64,000 nt of DNA from Winslowiella arboricola (GCF_025527015.1 NZ_JAODIM010000041.1:496001-560000), one strand, 5' to 3'. Counted from the first letter of the stretch, positions 53,121-63,548 are shown. A program made the numbers and translations. The notes: a model not told the origin generated them from the sequence alone.

Positions 53121-53320
53121 TCCACGGGCGGCGAGAACGCCGCCCCTACAAAATCATGCAATCTGTAGGGGCGGCGTTGTCCACGGGCGGCGAGAACGCC
53201 GCCCCTACAAAATCATGCAATCTGTAGGGGCGGCGTTGTCCGCGGGCGGCGTTGTCCGCGGGCGGCGAGAACGCCGCCCCTACAAATCGTGCAATCGTAG
53301 GGGCGGCGTTTTCGCCGCCC
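53121..53320. repeat. Tandem array of type B hairpins, 59-bp period
   Basis: The unit runs from TCCACGGGCGGCGAGAACG to the next TCC and repeats with a 59-bp period, beginning at about 53121, 53180 and 53239. The third unit has an extra GGGCGGCGTTGTCCGC insertion and a shorter linker (GTGCAATCG). The array ends with GGGCGGCG-TTTT-CGCCGCCC (to about 53320). Each unit contains a GGGCGGCG/CGCCGCCC hairpin and a CTGTAGGGGCGGCG partial arm. The array lies between pspG and dusA, directly beyond the dusA stop. Confidence 0.9.
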
Positions 53321-53324
53321 GAAA

Positions 53325-54320
53325 TCACACGGCTGCCGGAATTTTATCTGCCACCAGAGACAGCGCCTTTTCCAGCACCTCAACATCGGCCCCGGCTTTA
53401 TGGGCGTTTTCGCTCAGATAACGACGCCACTGGCGCGCGCCAGGAATACCCTGGAACAGCCCCAGCATATGGCGGGTGACATGACCCAGATAAGTCCCCT
53501 GCGACAGTTCACGCTCAATATAGGGATACATCGCGCGCACCACCGCAACCGGGTCGCGGTCAGCCACATTGAGGCCAAACAGCTCGCGATCTACCTGCGC
53601 CAGAATTCCCGGGTTCTGATAGGCTTCACGCCCCATCATTACGCCATCAAGATGCTGCAGATGTTGCTGCGCTTCGGCCAGCGTTTTCACGCCGCCATTC
53701 AGCGCCATCGTCAGCTGCGGAAAATCTCGCTTCAGCTGATACACGCGATCGTAATCCAGCGGCGGAATTTCGCGGTTCTCTTTCGGGCTAAGGCCGGAAA
53801 GCCACGCTTTGCGCGCATGAATAATAAACATCTCACAACCACCCTGCGTCGCCACGGTGCCAATAAAATCACACAGGAATGCGTAGCTATCCTGCTCATC
53901 AATACCGATACGGTTTTTAACCGTCACCGGTATCGACACCACATCACGCATGGCTTTAATGCAGTCGGCAACCAGCTGCGCTTCGCCCATCAGGCAGGCG
54001 CCAAAACGTCCGTTCTGCACCCGATCGGACGGGCAACCGACGTTAAGATTGATCTCGTTATAACCGCGCGCTTCAGCCAGTCTGGCGCACTGCGCCAGCG
54101 CAGCCGGATCGCTGCCGCCCAGCTGTAACGCTACAGGCTGCTCCTCTTCACTCCAGGCGAGGTAGTCTCCTTTGCCATGGATAATCGCGCCGGTGGTCAC
54201 CATTTCGGTGTACAGCAGCGTCTGACGCGTCAGCTGACGATGAAAATAGCGGCAGTGGCGATCGGTCCAGTCAAGCATGGGCGCTACGGAAAAACGGTGA
54301 GCAGGCAGATTCTGGGTCAT
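53325..54320 (-). CDS. dusA: tRNA-dihydrouridine synthase A
   Basis: FMN enzyme that reduces uridines 20 and 20a in tRNA. It has 331 residues. The barrel starts with [16 protein letters not shown], the catalytic Cys96 lies in [10 protein letters not shown], and the FMN-binding segments [17 protein letters not shown] and LNGGVKT follow. The C-terminal helical RNA-binding domain is intact. It lies next to pspG, as in E. coli. Confidence 0.97.
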   Translation of the reverse strand: MTQNLPAHRFSVAPMLDWTDRHCRYFHRQLTRQTLLYTEMVTTGAIIHGKGDYLAWSEEEQPVALQLGGSDPAALAQCARLAEARGYNEINLNVGCPSDRVQNGRFGACLMGEAQLVADCIKAMRDVVSIPVTVKNRIGIDEQDSYAFLCDFIGTVATQGGCEMFIIHARKAWLSGLSPKENREIPPLDYDRVYQLKRDFPQLTMALNGGVKTLAEAQQHLQHLDGVMMGREAYQNPGILAQVDRELFGLNVADRDPVAVVRAMYPYIERELSQGTYLGHVTRHMLGLFQGIPGARQWRRYLSENAHKAGADVEVLEKALSLVADKIPAAV

Positions 54321-54421
54321 GAAAAACGATAACTCTGTGGGGGGTGAATCGATGTCGATAATATGCGCAATGATATCACAGAATCATGCAGGGGCGAGGG
54401 GTACCTCGCCCGAGGTGGTGA

Positions 54422-55663
54422 TCAGAAGTTAAAACCAAGCTGCGCCATTGCGCCCCAGGTATTGTCGTCACCGACAGAACCGGCCAGATCAAGATGTACC
54501 GAATTATTAAACGGCGACAGACCAAAACCGGCGGTAGCGACATTCGTATCGTTCGATTTCATATCGGCACGATAACCGCCGCGCAGCTGCAACCAGCTAA
54601 ACAAACGGTATTCAGCACCCACACCGGCGTACTGGCTGTCCTGCTGGCTTTTAAAGCGCTTAGTCGGGGTCAGATCGACGTCAAGGCTGGTCGTCAGCCT
54701 GTCGGTATGCCAGGAGGCGCCGGAAGTCACCAGCGGACGGATCTGATAAGTGTCGGTGTAGCCACTGACCTCTTTGGTATCGATATCACGCGAAATCAGG
54801 TTCTGCGCGCTTAAACCCAGCGTCCAGTTGTCGCCAATATCGGTCGCCAGACCGGCATCAAGGTTAAAACCGGTGTTACTGTTTTTATAGCGGCCTTCGG
54901 TAAAGTCTGACTTGTCGTAGTTATAAACCGACACGCTGTAGTTATACAGGTAAGTTTTCTGCAGTTTTGGCGTCACGCCGACGGATACCGGATGACCGGC
55001 AACATTAAACTCATGCGCCACGGCAATACCGTAATCGGTAACAATCGCCCCGCGTCCCAGACCTGCTGAAGTCAGACGATCTTCATCACCCTCGGCTGGA
55101 ATGACGGTGCCATCTGCGACACCCTGTAAATAATCAATATCGCTCTGTGAAACATCGGTCGCCAGATGCGCGGTGCCATAGGCTTTAGTGACAAAGGCAA
55201 ACGGCAGCACTTCATTTGGCACCGCCACAACAATTGCCGCACCGGCAGAACCATCGGCGGTATTGCCGCGCAGACCACGCAACTGTCCCGCCAGATCGCC
55301 TGCGGCGGCCTGTAATCGCGGATAGTTGGCAAGGCTTAAATCATCGGTCAGGCCGCGGTAACCATCCACGGAATCCGAAATATCATCAACTTTATCAACC
55401 AGCTTATCTTTATCAGTTAGCTGCACGCCAACGGAAGGAATAATCACGCTGATATCATCGTCCGGCTGCGCTTTGGTTAATAGGGCCGGGTTGGCTAATG
55501 GCGCGGTGCCATACGTCGAGGAGGAGACGCCGGTGCCGCCCATCGCGTCATTACGTGCATCAAAATAATTGCCGGCCGCAATCCCGCTAAACGGCACCAT
55601 AAGCAGTGCATTTAACACAATGGGATGAGAAATCCTGAAAATACGCTTTGATAAATTTGCCAT
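54422..55663 (-). CDS. Outer-membrane beta-barrel protein of the TraF_2 family
   Basis: A 413-residue exported protein. The signal peptide is about 1-30 (basic NLSKRIFRISHP, hydrophobic LNALLMVPFSGIA), then a FadL-like barrel with repeated amphipathic strands and a final strand ending in Phe (MAQLGFNF), the usual outer-membrane assembly signal. It matches the plasmid-transfer protein TraF family PF13729 in its N-terminal part (YFDARNDAMGGTGVSSSTYG). Chromosomal members are common in gammaproteobacteria and are not part of a conjugation system. No conjugation genes are near. Confidence 0.8.
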   Translation of the reverse strand: MANLSKRIFRISHPIVLNALLMVPFSGIAAGNYFDARNDAMGGTGVSSSTYGTAPLANPALLTKAQPDDDISVIIPSVGVQLTDKDKLVDKVDDISDSVDGYRGLTDDLSLANYPRLQAAAGDLAGQLRGLRGNTADGSAGAAIVVAVPNEVLPFAFVTKAYGTAHLATDVSQSDIDYLQGVADGTVIPAEGDEDRLTSAGLGRGAIVTDYGIAVAHEFNVAGHPVSVGVTPKLQKTYLYNYSVSVYNYDKSDFTEGRYKNSNTGFNLDAGLATDIGDNWTLGLSAQNLISRDIDTKEVSGYTDTYQIRPLVTSGASWHTDRLTTSLDVDLTPTKRFKSQQDSQYAGVGAEYRLFSWLQLRGGYRADMKSNDTNVATAGFGLSPFNNSVHLDLAGSVGDDNTWGAMAQLGFNF

Positions 55664-56126
55664 TTGCCTGAAACCACCCGAATTGAAATTTACACGCGAA
55701 ATGCACGCAGAATGCCCCTACCCAAATAATGCGCATCCGGGTGGAGAGTTATTGCCGTGAACTCACTTACTTTAAGTGGACTTATCTGGTGATTGGAGTT
55801 TGTGTAATCTGTTAATGAACTAACGATTAACTCTAAAAAAACCAGAGGAAAATCAGTTAGCCAGATAAGCATTATTTAACAGTAGACCGGTTTTTTTCTC
55901 ACTGCAAATCAGAAAAACCGCTGAAAAGGCAATAGCGCAGGGATTGGCTACAAAAAACACCGATAAGCTCACCTGTTGATTTACCACTATTTCAGATAAA
56001 TGTTGTTTAACTTACCCGGTTTCAAAATGTTAATGCCCTGCTGAGGGTTGCAGTCCAAAACAGAGCATTCGGCGTTTTTTGCTGCACGTGATAAAATAAC
56101 ATCTCATTTCGGTCCGGAGATTCATC
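55664..56126. other. 463-bp gap between divergent TraF-like gene and zur
   Basis: No gene is visible; a 60-codon minus-strand frame at 55690-55872 has no family likeness. It holds both divergent promoters. A possible Zur-like element is listed separately. Confidence 0.5.
56088..56101. promoter_or_regulatory. Possible Zur-type site before zur
   Basis: Read on the minus strand, TGTTATTTTATCAC resembles the core TGTTATAATATCAC of known zinc-regulated sites, with two differences. It lies 26-39 bp before the zur start, overlapping a -10-like TAAAAT, so it may allow self-regulation. Support is by eye only. Confidence 0.3.
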
Positions 56127-56645
56127 ATGAGCGCCATCCTTCCTGAACAACTTTTGTCGCAGGCAGAACAACTCTGTCAGCAGCGCAACGTGCGGCTGAC
56201 ACCGCAGCGTCTGGAAGTTTTACGTCTGATGACTGAACAGAAAGGCGCGATCAGCGCTTATGATCTGCTTGATCTGCTGCGGGTATCGGAACCGCAGGCT
56301 AAACCGCCGACGGTCTATCGTGCGCTCGATTTTCTGCTGGAGCAGGGTTTTATCCACCGTGTTGAATCCAATAACAGCTATGTGGTGTGCCATCATTTTG
56401 AAGAGGCGGAACACAGTTCGGCGATGCTGATTTGCGATCGCTGTGGTTCGGTCAATGAGAAGCATGCGGCGGGAGTGGAAGATATTTTGCAGGTGCTGGC
56501 GCGTCAGTCAGGCTTTGTATTACGCCATAGCGTAATTGAAGCGCATGGCTTATGTATCGGCTGTCGCGAAGTGGAAGCCTGTACACATCAGGACAACTGC
56601 GAACATGATCATACGGTGGTAAGTAATAAAAAGCGCGGGCGTTAA
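56127..56645 (+). CDS. zur: Zinc uptake regulator Zur
   Basis: Fur-family zinc-responsive repressor of 172 residues (171 in E. coli). The N-terminal winged helix (about 1-80, with RLTPQRLEVLRLM and PPTVYRALDFLLEQGF) is followed by a dimerisation domain with the zinc-binding pairs CDRCGS and CIGC and a His/Asp/Cys-rich tail (CTHQDNCEHDH). It turns off zinc uptake genes when zinc is plentiful. Confidence 0.96.
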   Translation: MSAILPEQLLSQAEQLCQQRNVRLTPQRLEVLRLMTEQKGAISAYDLLDLLRVSEPQAKPPTVYRALDFLLEQGFIHRVESNNSYVVCHHFEEAEHSSAMLICDRCGSVNEKHAAGVEDILQVLARQSGFVLRHSVIEAHGLCIGCREVEACTHQDNCEHDHTVVSNKKRGR

Positions 56646-56664
56646 AAGCAGAGTGATGTGTAGC

Positions 56665-56681
56665 GGCACACTCCGTGTGCC
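56665..56681. terminator. Hairpin after zur
   Basis: GGCACAC/GTGTGCC with a TCC loop lies between convergent zur and yjbJ. There is no strong T-run, so it is a likely but weak terminator. Confidence 0.5.
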
Positions 56682-56723
56682 TTCGGCAGGAGCATCGTCC
56701 TTAATGAGACTTTAAATCCAGGG

Positions 56724-56936
56724 TTACCAGCGATAATCGCTGTTTTGGGTTTCCCAGTCCTTAACTTCTTTTTCCGCCTCTTCCTTAGCGTAACCATAAC
56801 GCTCCTGAATTTTACCTACCAGTTGCTCGCGTTTACCCTCGATCACTGTCAGGTCATCATCAGTCAGGTCACCCCATTTTTCCTTCACTTTACCTTTAAA
56901 CTGTTTCCAGTTACCGCTGGCTTGGTCGCTATTCAT
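56724..56936 (-). CDS. yjbJ: CsbD-like stress protein YjbJ
   Basis: A 70-residue helical protein of the CsbD family. It starts MNSDQASGNWKQFKGKVKEK and contains the repeated W-G-D-L-T and Y-G-Y-A-K motifs. It is abundant under general stress and in stationary phase in E. coli. The function is unknown. It lies downstream of lexA on the same strand; in E. coli dinF lies between the two genes, but it is absent here. Confidence 0.93.
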   Translation of the reverse strand: MNSDQASGNWKQFKGKVKEKWGDLTDDDLTVIEGKREQLVGKIQERYGYAKEEAEKEVKDWETQNSDYRW

Positions 56937-57306
56937 ATGATTTCTCCAGGTGATAAAGTTTAGTGTTTCATTTCAGTCATCTATCTGATACCAGAACAAA
57001 ACGCTATCCATTTGCTAACACAGAGATAATTATAGTCAACAAAAGCCATTTGCGCGTGACAAGCCAGTAATTAACGCTACAATCACCGTCCGATGTTATA
57101 TTAACTCTCTGAAAATAGTGTCTTTTTAAGAGGTTTAATCTTTAGCGGCTAGCCGTAACTAAATATGTCAGCGAGGTCACCGGGCAACTGAGCGGCTCTT
57201 TAAGCGGCACAGCAGAGCTGGCGCAGAAATGGGGGTGAGATAATGAGGTCTGACCTTACGCGCGCCTCAGAAACAGAGCAGCGCGCGCAGGATGGAACGG
57301 GAAATC
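56937..57306. other. Gap between yjbJ and lexA, lacking dinF
   Basis: It holds the yjbJ promoter region and an imperfect GC-rich hairpin near the lexA 3' end (GCGCGC arms at about 57258-57290). No DinF-like frame or remnant was found. Confidence 0.6.
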
Positions 57307-57915
57307 TTACAGCCAGTTACCGTTGCGGATCACGCCAACCGCCAGACCTTCGATGGTCAGGGTTTGCTGACGCAGATCGATAACAATCGGCTGAAACTCG
57401 CTGTTTTCTGGCAGCAGTTGCACCATGTTACCCTGTTTTTTCAGGCGTTTAACTGTGACTTCATCATCAATACGCGCCACCACCACCTGGCCATTACGCA
57501 CATCCTGGGTTTTATGCACGGCCAGCAGATCGCCATCCATAATGCCGATATCTTTCATCGACATACCGCTGACACGCAGTAAAAAATCGGCATTAGGTTT
57601 AAACAGGCTGGCGTCAACCTGGAAGTGACCTTCAATATGCTGTTCCGCCAGCAAAGGCTCTCCTGCCGCTACGCGTCCTACCAGTGGCAGGCCGGTCTCT
57701 TCTTCCATCATCAGGCGAATACCGCGCGACGCGCCGGAAACAATCTCGATTACGCCTTTGCGCGCCAGCGCTTTCAGATGCTCTTCCGCAGCATTAGGAG
57801 AACGAAAACCCAATTGCGAGGCGATTTCGGCGCGTGTAGGCGGCATGCCAGTCTGACTAATGTGATCACGAATCAGATCATAGACCTGCTGCTGCCTTGC
57901 CGTTAATGCTTTCAT
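57307..57915 (-). CDS. lexA: SOS repressor LexA
   Basis: Repressor of the SOS response that cuts itself when RecA is activated. It has 202 residues, the same as E. coli. The winged helix DNA-binding domain is about 1-70, the cleavage site is Ala84-Gly85 in RVAAGEP, and the catalytic pair is Ser119 and Lys156. Two LexA boxes overlap its promoter, giving self-regulation. Confidence 0.98.
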   Translation of the reverse strand: MKALTARQQQVYDLIRDHISQTGMPPTRAEIASQLGFRSPNAAEEHLKALARKGVIEIVSGASRGIRLMMEEETGLPLVGRVAAGEPLLAEQHIEGHFQVDASLFKPNADFLLRVSGMSMKDIGIMDGDLLAVHKTQDVRNGQVVVARIDDEVTVKRLKKQGNMVQLLPENSEFQPIVIDLRQQTLTIEGLAVGVIRNGNWL

Positions 57916-57923
57916 ACCGCCCC

Positions 57924-57958
57924 CTGGTTGTTTATACAGTCGCTGTGAGTATATACAG
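57924..57958. promoter_or_regulatory. Two LexA boxes upstream of lexA
   Basis: CTGGTTGTTTATACAG (57924-57939) and CTGTGAGTATATACAG (57943-57958) both fit CTG-N10-CAG. They are spaced as in E. coli, where the paired boxes also control lexA itself. Confidence 0.95.
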
Positions 57959-58020
57959 GTATTTGTCGGCTGAAAAGCTAAAGCTGTGTAAAAAACAGCA
58001 GTTTGGCGATTTCTGTCGGC

Positions 58021-58389
58021 TTACGCCCAATATGACCAGAGCAGCATAATCCACACCAGCAGGGCCAGCAGAATAGAGAGTAATACTGCCGCCGATCCCA
58101 TATCCTTGGCGCGCCCGGAGAGCGGATGGTGCTCGCTACCGATGCGGTCCACCACCGCCTCAAGCGCACTATTCAGAATCTCAACAATAATCACCAGCAG
58201 CACCGAGCCAATCAGCAGCACGCGCGTGATGGCATCCACATCCAGCCAGCAGGCGACGATAATCGCAATCACCGCAGCGACCAATTCTTGGCGAAACGCG
58301 GCTTCATGCCGCCAGGCCGCACATATTCCTTTCCACGAATAACCTGCCGCTTTTATGATGCGTGTCAGGCCTGTGACATTATTTGCCAT
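58021..58389 (-). CDS. dgkA: Diacylglycerol kinase DgkA
   Basis: A 122-residue inner-membrane kinase that recycles diacylglycerol to phosphatidate. It is highly similar to E. coli DgkA: three membrane helices, with the active-site segment EILNSALEAVVDRIGSEHH and the C-terminal SGRAKDMGSAAVL. The ATG at 58389 matches E. coli; 21 upstream codons (to 58452) lie in the divergent promoter region. It is divergent from plsB, an acyltransferase of the same lipid pathway. Confidence 0.97.
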   Translation of the reverse strand: MANNVTGLTRIIKAAGYSWKGICAAWRHEAAFRQELVAAVIAIIVACWLDVDAITRVLLIGSVLLVIIVEILNSALEAVVDRIGSEHHPLSGRAKDMGSAAVLLSILLALLVWIMLLWSYWA

Positions 58390-58508
58390 AATGATGGAAC
58401 CCTTTGAGATGTTTAACGTCAACTTGTGGGTGGCGCACGTATTGCAACACAACAGATCTTAATAGCGCTTTCTGGTATGCTTGCCGCGCTTTGCTAACAA
58501 GAGGCTTC

Positions 58509-60980
58509 ATGTTGTCTATGTCAGGTTGGCGTAATTTCTACTACAAGTTACTAAACTTACCACTCTCATTTTTGGTGAAGAGTAAAGCTATTCCGGCCGA
58601 TCCGGTAGCTGAACTTGGGCTCGATACTTCGCGGCCCATTATGTATGTATTGCCTTATGATTCAAAGGCGGATCTGCTGGCGCTGCGTGCGCAATGTCGC
58701 AAACGCGACTTGCCCGATCCGCTGGAGCCGCTGGAAATCGATGGCACGGTGTTGCCACGTCATGTGTTTATCCATGACGGCCCGCGCGTATTCCCCTATT
58801 TCGTGCCTGACCCTGATTCGGTAAAACTGTTCCACGACTATCTGGATCTGCATCGCAGCAATCCCGATCTGGACGTGCAGATGGTGCCGATCTCAGTGAT
58901 GTTTGGCCGTGCGCCGGGTCGCGAAGTTCAGGGCGAACAGACGCCGCATCTGCGCGTTCTGAATGGCGTGCAGAAGTTCTTTGCCGTTATCTGGCTGGGA
59001 CGCGACAGTTTTGTGCGCTTCTCGCCTACCGTCTCGCTGCGCCGGATGGCTACCGAACACGGCACCGATAAAACCATCGCGCAGAAACTGGCGCGCGTGG
59101 CGCGGATGCACTTTGCCCGTCAGCGCCTGGCGGCAATAGGCCCACGCCTGCCGGTGCGTCAGGAGCTGTTTGGCCGCCTGCTGCAGTCAAAAGCGATCGC
59201 CAAAGCGGTAGAAGATGAAGCGCGCACGCGTAAAATCTCCCATGAGAAGGCGCAGCAAAACGCCATTGAACTGATGGAAGAGATTGCCGCTGACTTCTCG
59301 TACGAAGCGATCCGCCTGACCGACCGCATTATGGGCTGGACGTGGAGCAAGCTGTATCAGGGCATTAACGTCAATGGCGGCGAGCGCGTCCGTCAGCTGG
59401 CGCAGGATGGCCATGAGATCGTCTATGTGCCCTGCCACCGCAGTCATATGGACTATCTGCTGCTCTCCTATGTGCTCTATCATCAGGGGCTGGTGCCGCC
59501 GCATATCGCCGCCGGGATTAACCTGAATTTCTGGCCAGCAGGTCCGATTTTCCGTCGTCTCGGCGCGTTCTTTATTCGTCGCACCTTTAAGGGCAATAAA
59601 CTCTACGCCACGGTGTTCCGTGAATACCTCGGTGAACTGTTTACCCGTGGTTATTCGGTGGAATACTTCGTCGAAGGCGGCCGTTCGCGTACCGGGCGAC
59701 TGCTCGATCCGAAAACCGGCACCCTGTCGATGACCATTCAGGCAATGCTGCGCGGCGGCAACCGCCCAATCACGCTGGTGCCGATCTATATCGGTTATGA
59801 GCATGTGATGGAAGTGGGCACTTACGCCAAAGAGTTGCGCGGTGCCACCAAAGAGAAAGAAGGCTTTATGCAGATGGTGCGCGGCTTACGCAAGCTGCGT
59901 AACCTCGGCCAGGGCTACGTTAACTTTGGTGAACCGTTGCCGCTGATTAACTACCTGAATAAGCATGTGCCGGAATGGCGTGATTCGATCGACCCGATTG
60001 AAGCACAGCGCCCTGCCTGGCTGACGCCAGCGGTGAATGATATCGCTCAGCGCGTGATGGTGCGGATTAACAACGCCGGCGCCGCTAACGCCATGAACCT
60101 GTGCGTCACCGCGCTGCTGGCTTCACGCCAGCGCTCGCTGACGCGTGAGCAGCTCACCGAGCAGCTGGAGTGTTATATTCAGCTACTGCGTAATGTGCCT
60201 TACTCGCCAGACGCCACGGTGCCGGATCTCAGCGCCACCGCGCTGCTGGAGAGCGCACTGGGCATGAATAAGTTTGAAACCGAGCAGGACAATATCGGTG
60301 ACATTATTATTCTGCCGCGTGAGCAGGCGGTGCTGATGACCTACTACCGTAACAATATCCATCATATGCTGGTGTTACCGGCGCTGATTGCCGCCATTGT
60401 GCAGCAGCATCGCGAGCTGTCGCGGGCGGAACTGTTACGTCAGGTCAGCGTGATCTATCCAATGCTGAAAAGTGAGCTGTTCCTGAGCTGGAACAAAGAG
60501 CAGCTGCCACAGGTGCTGGATGCGCTGATTGCTGAGCTGGCGCGTCAGGGGCTGATTAGCGCTGATGACAACCACTTACGTCTCAGCCCGGCGCGCTTCC
60601 GTACGTTGCAGCTGCTGGCTGCCGGCGTGCGCGAAACCTTGCAGCGCTATGCCATCACGTTCTCGATTCTCAGCGCGAACCCGGCAATTAACCGTGGTTC
60701 ACTGGAAAAAGAGAGCCGCACCATGGCGCAACGCCTGTCAGTGCTGCACGGGATTAACGCACCGGAGTTCTTCGATAAAGCGGTATTCTCAACGCTGGTG
60801 CTGACCTTGCGCGATGAAGGCTATATCAGTGATACCGGCGATGCGCTGATTGAACAGACCCAGAAGGTTTACCATCTGCTGGCGGATTTGATCACTCAGG
60901 ATGTGCGCCAGACCATTGAAAGTGCGGTGGCACCGGAAAGCGGTACAGGCGGCGAGCACGCCGTCCTCAATATCGTATAA
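58509..60980 (+). CDS. plsB: Glycerol-3-phosphate acyltransferase PlsB
   Basis: Membrane-bound first enzyme of phospholipid synthesis: acyl-CoA or acyl-ACP plus glycerol 3-phosphate gives lysophosphatidate. It has 823 residues, collinear with E. coli PlsB (807). Acyltransferase motifs are visible: the catalytic HX4D in [38 protein letters not shown] and VPIYIGYE. Two ATGs are near (58509, 58518); the first has AAGAGG just upstream and the second is the E. coli-like MSGW start, so the exact start is uncertain. Confidence 0.97.
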   Translation: MLSMSGWRNFYYKLLNLPLSFLVKSKAIPADPVAELGLDTSRPIMYVLPYDSKADLLALRAQCRKRDLPDPLEPLEIDGTVLPRHVFIHDGPRVFPYFVPDPDSVKLFHDYLDLHRSNPDLDVQMVPISVMFGRAPGREVQGEQTPHLRVLNGVQKFFAVIWLGRDSFVRFSPTVSLRRMATEHGTDKTIAQKLARVARMHFARQRLAAIGPRLPVRQELFGRLLQSKAIAKAVEDEARTRKISHEKAQQNAIELMEEIAADFSYEAIRLTDRIMGWTWSKLYQGINVNGGERVRQLAQDGHEIVYVPCHRSHMDYLLLSYVLYHQGLVPPHIAAGINLNFWPAGPIFRRLGAFFIRRTFKGNKLYATVFREYLGELFTRGYSVEYFVEGGRSRTGRLLDPKTGTLSMTIQAMLRGGNRPITLVPIYIGYEHVMEVGTYAKELRGATKEKEGFMQMVRGLRKLRNLGQGYVNFGEPLPLINYLNKHVPEWRDSIDPIEAQRPAWLTPAVNDIAQRVMVRINNAGAANAMNLCVTALLASRQRSLTREQLTEQLECYIQLLRNVPYSPDATVPDLSATALLESALGMNKFETEQDNIGDIIILPREQAVLMTYYRNNIHHMLVLPALIAAIVQQHRELSRAELLRQVSVIYPMLKSELFLSWNKEQLPQVLDALIAELARQGLISADDNHLRLSPARFRTLQLLAAGVRETLQRYAITFSILSANPAINRGSLEKESRTMAQRLSVLHGINAPEFFDKAVFSTLVLTLRDEGYISDTGDALIEQTQKVYHLLADLITQDVRQTIESAVAPESGTGGEHAVLNIV

Positions 60981-60991
60981 ATCCGCGACAC

Positions 60992-61051
60992 GGGCGGCGA
61001 TAACGCCGCCCCTACTGGCTATTGATTCCAGGGGCGGCGTTATTGCCGCCC
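60992..61051. repeat. Two type B hairpins between plsB and ubiA
   Basis: GGGCGGCG-ATAA-CGCCGCCC (60992-61011) and GGGCGGCG-TTAT-TGCCGCCC (61032-61051) lie between convergent genes. The pair may also act as a terminator for both. Confidence 0.85.
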
Positions 61052-61054
61052 TTA

Positions 61055-61918
61055 TTACACCGCTAACGCCACGCCAATAAACAGTACCAGCCCAACGTAA
61101 TTATTGTTTAAGAAAGCCTTGAAGCAGGCATCGCGTTCGCGCGCGGCAATCAGTTTTTGCTGATAAATAAACAGTCCTGCCGCCAGCACGATCGCCACCC
61201 AGAATGCCCAGTTCAGCGCCATCAGCAGACCAATCGCCGCCAGTAGCAGCAGGCTGACCAGCTGCAGCACGCCAATAATCAGCTTATCAAAACGCCCAAA
61301 CAGAATGGCAGTCGATTTCACGCCAATCTTCAGATCGTCATCGCGATCCACCATTGCATACTGCGTATCGTAGGCGACCGTCCAGCAGATATTGGCAAAG
61401 AACAGCAGCCAGCAGGTTAACGGCACGCTTTCGCTGACCGCCGCCCACCCCATCGGGATCGCCCAGCCAAAAGCCGCCCCCAGCACCACCTGCGGAAGAT
61501 GGGTATAGCGCTTCATAAACGGGTAAATCCACGCCAGCGCCAGACCGGCAAACGACAGCCAGATGGTCATCGCGTTCATCGTCAGCACCAGGCAAAACGA
61601 CACCAGCACCAGCGCGCTAAACAGCAGTTTGGCCTCTTTCTCGCTTATCGCGCCGCTGGGCAACGGGCGGGATTCGGTGCGTTTAACATGGCCGTCGATT
61701 TTACGATCGGCGTAGTCATTGATCACACAACCCGCCGCACGCATAAAGAACACGCCGAGCACAAACACCAGCAGTACATCAACCGGCGGTAACGCCTTCC
61801 CCGCCAGCCACAGCGCCCACAAGGTTGGCCACAGCAGCAGCAGCGAGCCAATAGGTTTATCAATGCGCATCAGGCGGCAGTAAGCCTGAAAACGCGACAT
61901 TTTCACAGTTGTGTCCAC
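61055..61918 (-). CDS. ubiA: 4-hydroxybenzoate octaprenyltransferase UbiA
   Basis: Integral membrane prenyltransferase that attaches the polyprenyl tail to 4-hydroxybenzoate in ubiquinone synthesis. It has 287 residues and 8-9 helices. The two Asp-rich metal and diphosphate motifs are [15 protein letters not shown] and [13 protein letters not shown]. The start is the GTG at 61918, directly after the ubiC stop, with AAGGA 9 bp upstream; an ATG at 61900 is an alternative. It is cotranscribed with ubiC. Confidence 0.97.
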   Translation of the reverse strand: MDTTVKMSRFQAYCRLMRIDKPIGSLLLLWPTLWALWLAGKALPPVDVLLVFVLGVFFMRAAGCVINDYADRKIDGHVKRTESRPLPSGAISEKEAKLLFSALVLVSFCLVLTMNAMTIWLSFAGLALAWIYPFMKRYTHLPQVVLGAAFGWAIPMGWAAVSESVPLTCWLLFFANICWTVAYDTQYAMVDRDDDLKIGVKSTAILFGRFDKLIIGVLQLVSLLLLAAIGLLMALNWAFWVAIVLAAGLFIYQQKLIAARERDACFKAFLNNNYVGLVLFIGVALAV

Positions 61919-62446
61919 TTATTGCGATCCTTCTGCGGGCTGGCGGTGATAGATCGGCGCCGCAGGTAAAAAGAGCTCGGTAAGGAGTAACGGTTTATTG
62001 GCCAGACGCAAACGCGAACGGCGTCCCCACAGCGACTGAATGGCGCCGGGTTCAATAAAATCACGAGTGAGTGTCGATGAGGAGAACAGATAGCGGCCAA
62101 GCGGGCGGGTGCCTAACTGCTGCAACATCGCCTCCGGGCCATTCAGCGTCGATTCCGGCACAATAGTGCGCCCGGCCAGCCAGGGGACACCGTCGCCAAA
62201 TAACAGGATTTCACGCAGCCAGTAACGCTGCTCCTGCGGCAATAACGCCACTTCGTCACCGACTTGCGCCGCGCTGATAAAACCTTCGCGCAGTGGCTCA
62301 ACGGTAACCTTATTGCAGTGACGCTCAAAACGCTTCGTCATTGAGTCTTCCTCCATCAGCCAGTCCAGCAGGGAGGCATTAAGTAAGGGGGACGAAGCAG
62401 GAAGCCATTCGATCGCGCGCAGTAACGCAAGCGCGTTATCCGACAT
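61919..62446 (-). CDS. ubiC: Chorismate lyase UbiC
   Basis: A 175-residue enzyme that splits chorismate into 4-hydroxybenzoate and pyruvate, the first step of ubiquinone synthesis. The N-terminal [21 protein letters not shown] and C-terminal [21 protein letters not shown] segments match the family, including the Arg and Glu of the product-binding site. It heads the ubiCA operon, and its stop codon directly abuts the ubiA start. Confidence 0.95.
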   Translation of the reverse strand: MSDNALALLRAIEWLPASSPLLNASLLDWLMEEDSMTKRFERHCNKVTVEPLREGFISAAQVGDEVALLPQEQRYWLREILLFGDGVPWLAGRTIVPESTLNGPEAMLQQLGTRPLGRYLFSSSTLTRDFIEPGAIQSLWGRRSRLRLANKPLLLTELFLPAAPIYHRQPAEGSQ

Positions 62447-62612
62447 ACGGCATCTCCGGGTAGAAAATCAGATGCCGTAGTGTAACGCAGAGCCTTGTGG
62501 AGAACACGCCACCGGTGGGGAATTCGTGAAAATTATCTGCCGCGCCGCGCTGAAAAAGGGTGCGTCAAAGACGCACCAATCGTCCAGCAACATCAGCGGT
62601 GTGGGGATCTCA

Positions 62613-63548
62613 TCATCCCTTGCCTTTCACACTGCTGATAAAGGTCGCGCGTGCCGATGACGAGCCAAGACGTTCCGCCTCGTTCATCAGCTTCAGCGCT
62701 TTATCGATATCACCGGCTTTCACTGCCTGAAGGATCCCGTTATTGAAGTAACTTTCAGTATCGTTAAGCATCGGCTCGGCTTTAGCGACCGGGGCCGGGC
62801 GCGCTGGCGCCGGGGCGCCGGATGGCGCGGCAACTGGTGCCGCGGCGCTGCTGCCAACCACCACCGGTTTCGGATCGGCGGAGCCAAAGATCTTACCAAT
62901 CATAATATTGCCGCTGTTCTGCTCGGTTTTCACTTTCAGCGACAGGGTGCCGGTAGAGGTGTGCTGCACCACCGGATCCGGCACATCAGGAATGGCGTTA
63001 TTCGCCCCTTCCGCATACAGCTTGGCCGGATTGATCATCGTCGAGGTGCGCGCCAGATCGTCAGTGGTGGTGTAAACCAGCAGATAGATCTGCTTCTGGC
63101 CCAGCACCGGCGTCAGCTTCATGGTGCCCTGCAACCGGTCACCGGAGGCAATGCCCGGTTTGGCATACGGGAAATAGCTGCCGGGGAAATACGCGGCGGG
63201 CTGTAACTGCTCGTCCAGCACCAGCACGTTCGGCACATACACGCGCCGGTCTTTGATAAGGCTGGTGAGGGTAATTTCCAGCGAACCCTGATCGGCAGGC
63301 AGCGCAATGGCGGCGACGGCACCGCTGATATTGCCCTGATTCAGGGTTACTGATGAAGGCGTCAGTGCAATATCTTGTGAGGATGGCGGCGTGACCGGCA
63401 GCCACGAGAGACTTTGCAGTTTTTCTGGCGCAATAACCGGCGCAGTAGAGACGTTTTGCGGATTCAGATTGGTGGCGGCAAAACTCGCCGATACCGCGGC
63501 AACACTCAGCGCCTGAACCAGGCAGAGCGCGATCAAATGCTTTTTCAT
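62613..63548 (-). CDS. malM: Maltose operon periplasmic protein MalM
   Basis: A 311-residue periplasmic protein of unknown role, the last gene of the malK-lamB-malM operon. The signal peptide is about 1-25 (MKKHLIALCLVQALSVAAVS, ending ASFA). The family-conserved body includes YFPGSYFPYAKPGIASGDRL, and a Pro/Ala-rich linker (about 225-250) precedes a C-terminal helical domain. The ATG at 63548 has GAGGA upstream; the longer frame to 63572 is unlikely. Confidence 0.93.
   Translation of the reverse strand: MKKHLIALCLVQALSVAAVSASFAATNLNPQNVSTAPVIAPEKLQSLSWLPVTPPSSQDIALTPSSVTLNQGNISGAVAAIALPADQGSLEITLTSLIKDRRVYVPNVLVLDEQLQPAAYFPGSYFPYAKPGIASGDRLQGTMKLTPVLGQKQIYLLVYTTTDDLARTSTMINPAKLYAEGANNAIPDVPDPVVQHTSTGTLSLKVKTEQNSGNIMIGKIFGSADPKPVVVGSSAAAPVAAPSGAPAPARPAPVAKAEPMLNDTESYFNNGILQAVKAGDIDKALKLMNEAERLGSSSARATFISSVKGKG

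Noticed and set aside
53121-53320. CRISPR array
   Set aside because: The 59-bp units are nearly identical over their whole length with no variable spacers, and no cas genes are near.
54422-55663. Part of a conjugation system (TraF)
   Set aside because: The family name comes from a plasmid protein, but the gene is alone among core genes and looks like a chromosomal outer-membrane barrel.
55690-55872. 60-residue minus-strand ORF upstream of the TraF-like gene
   Set aside because: No ribosome site or family likeness, and it covers the likely promoter region.
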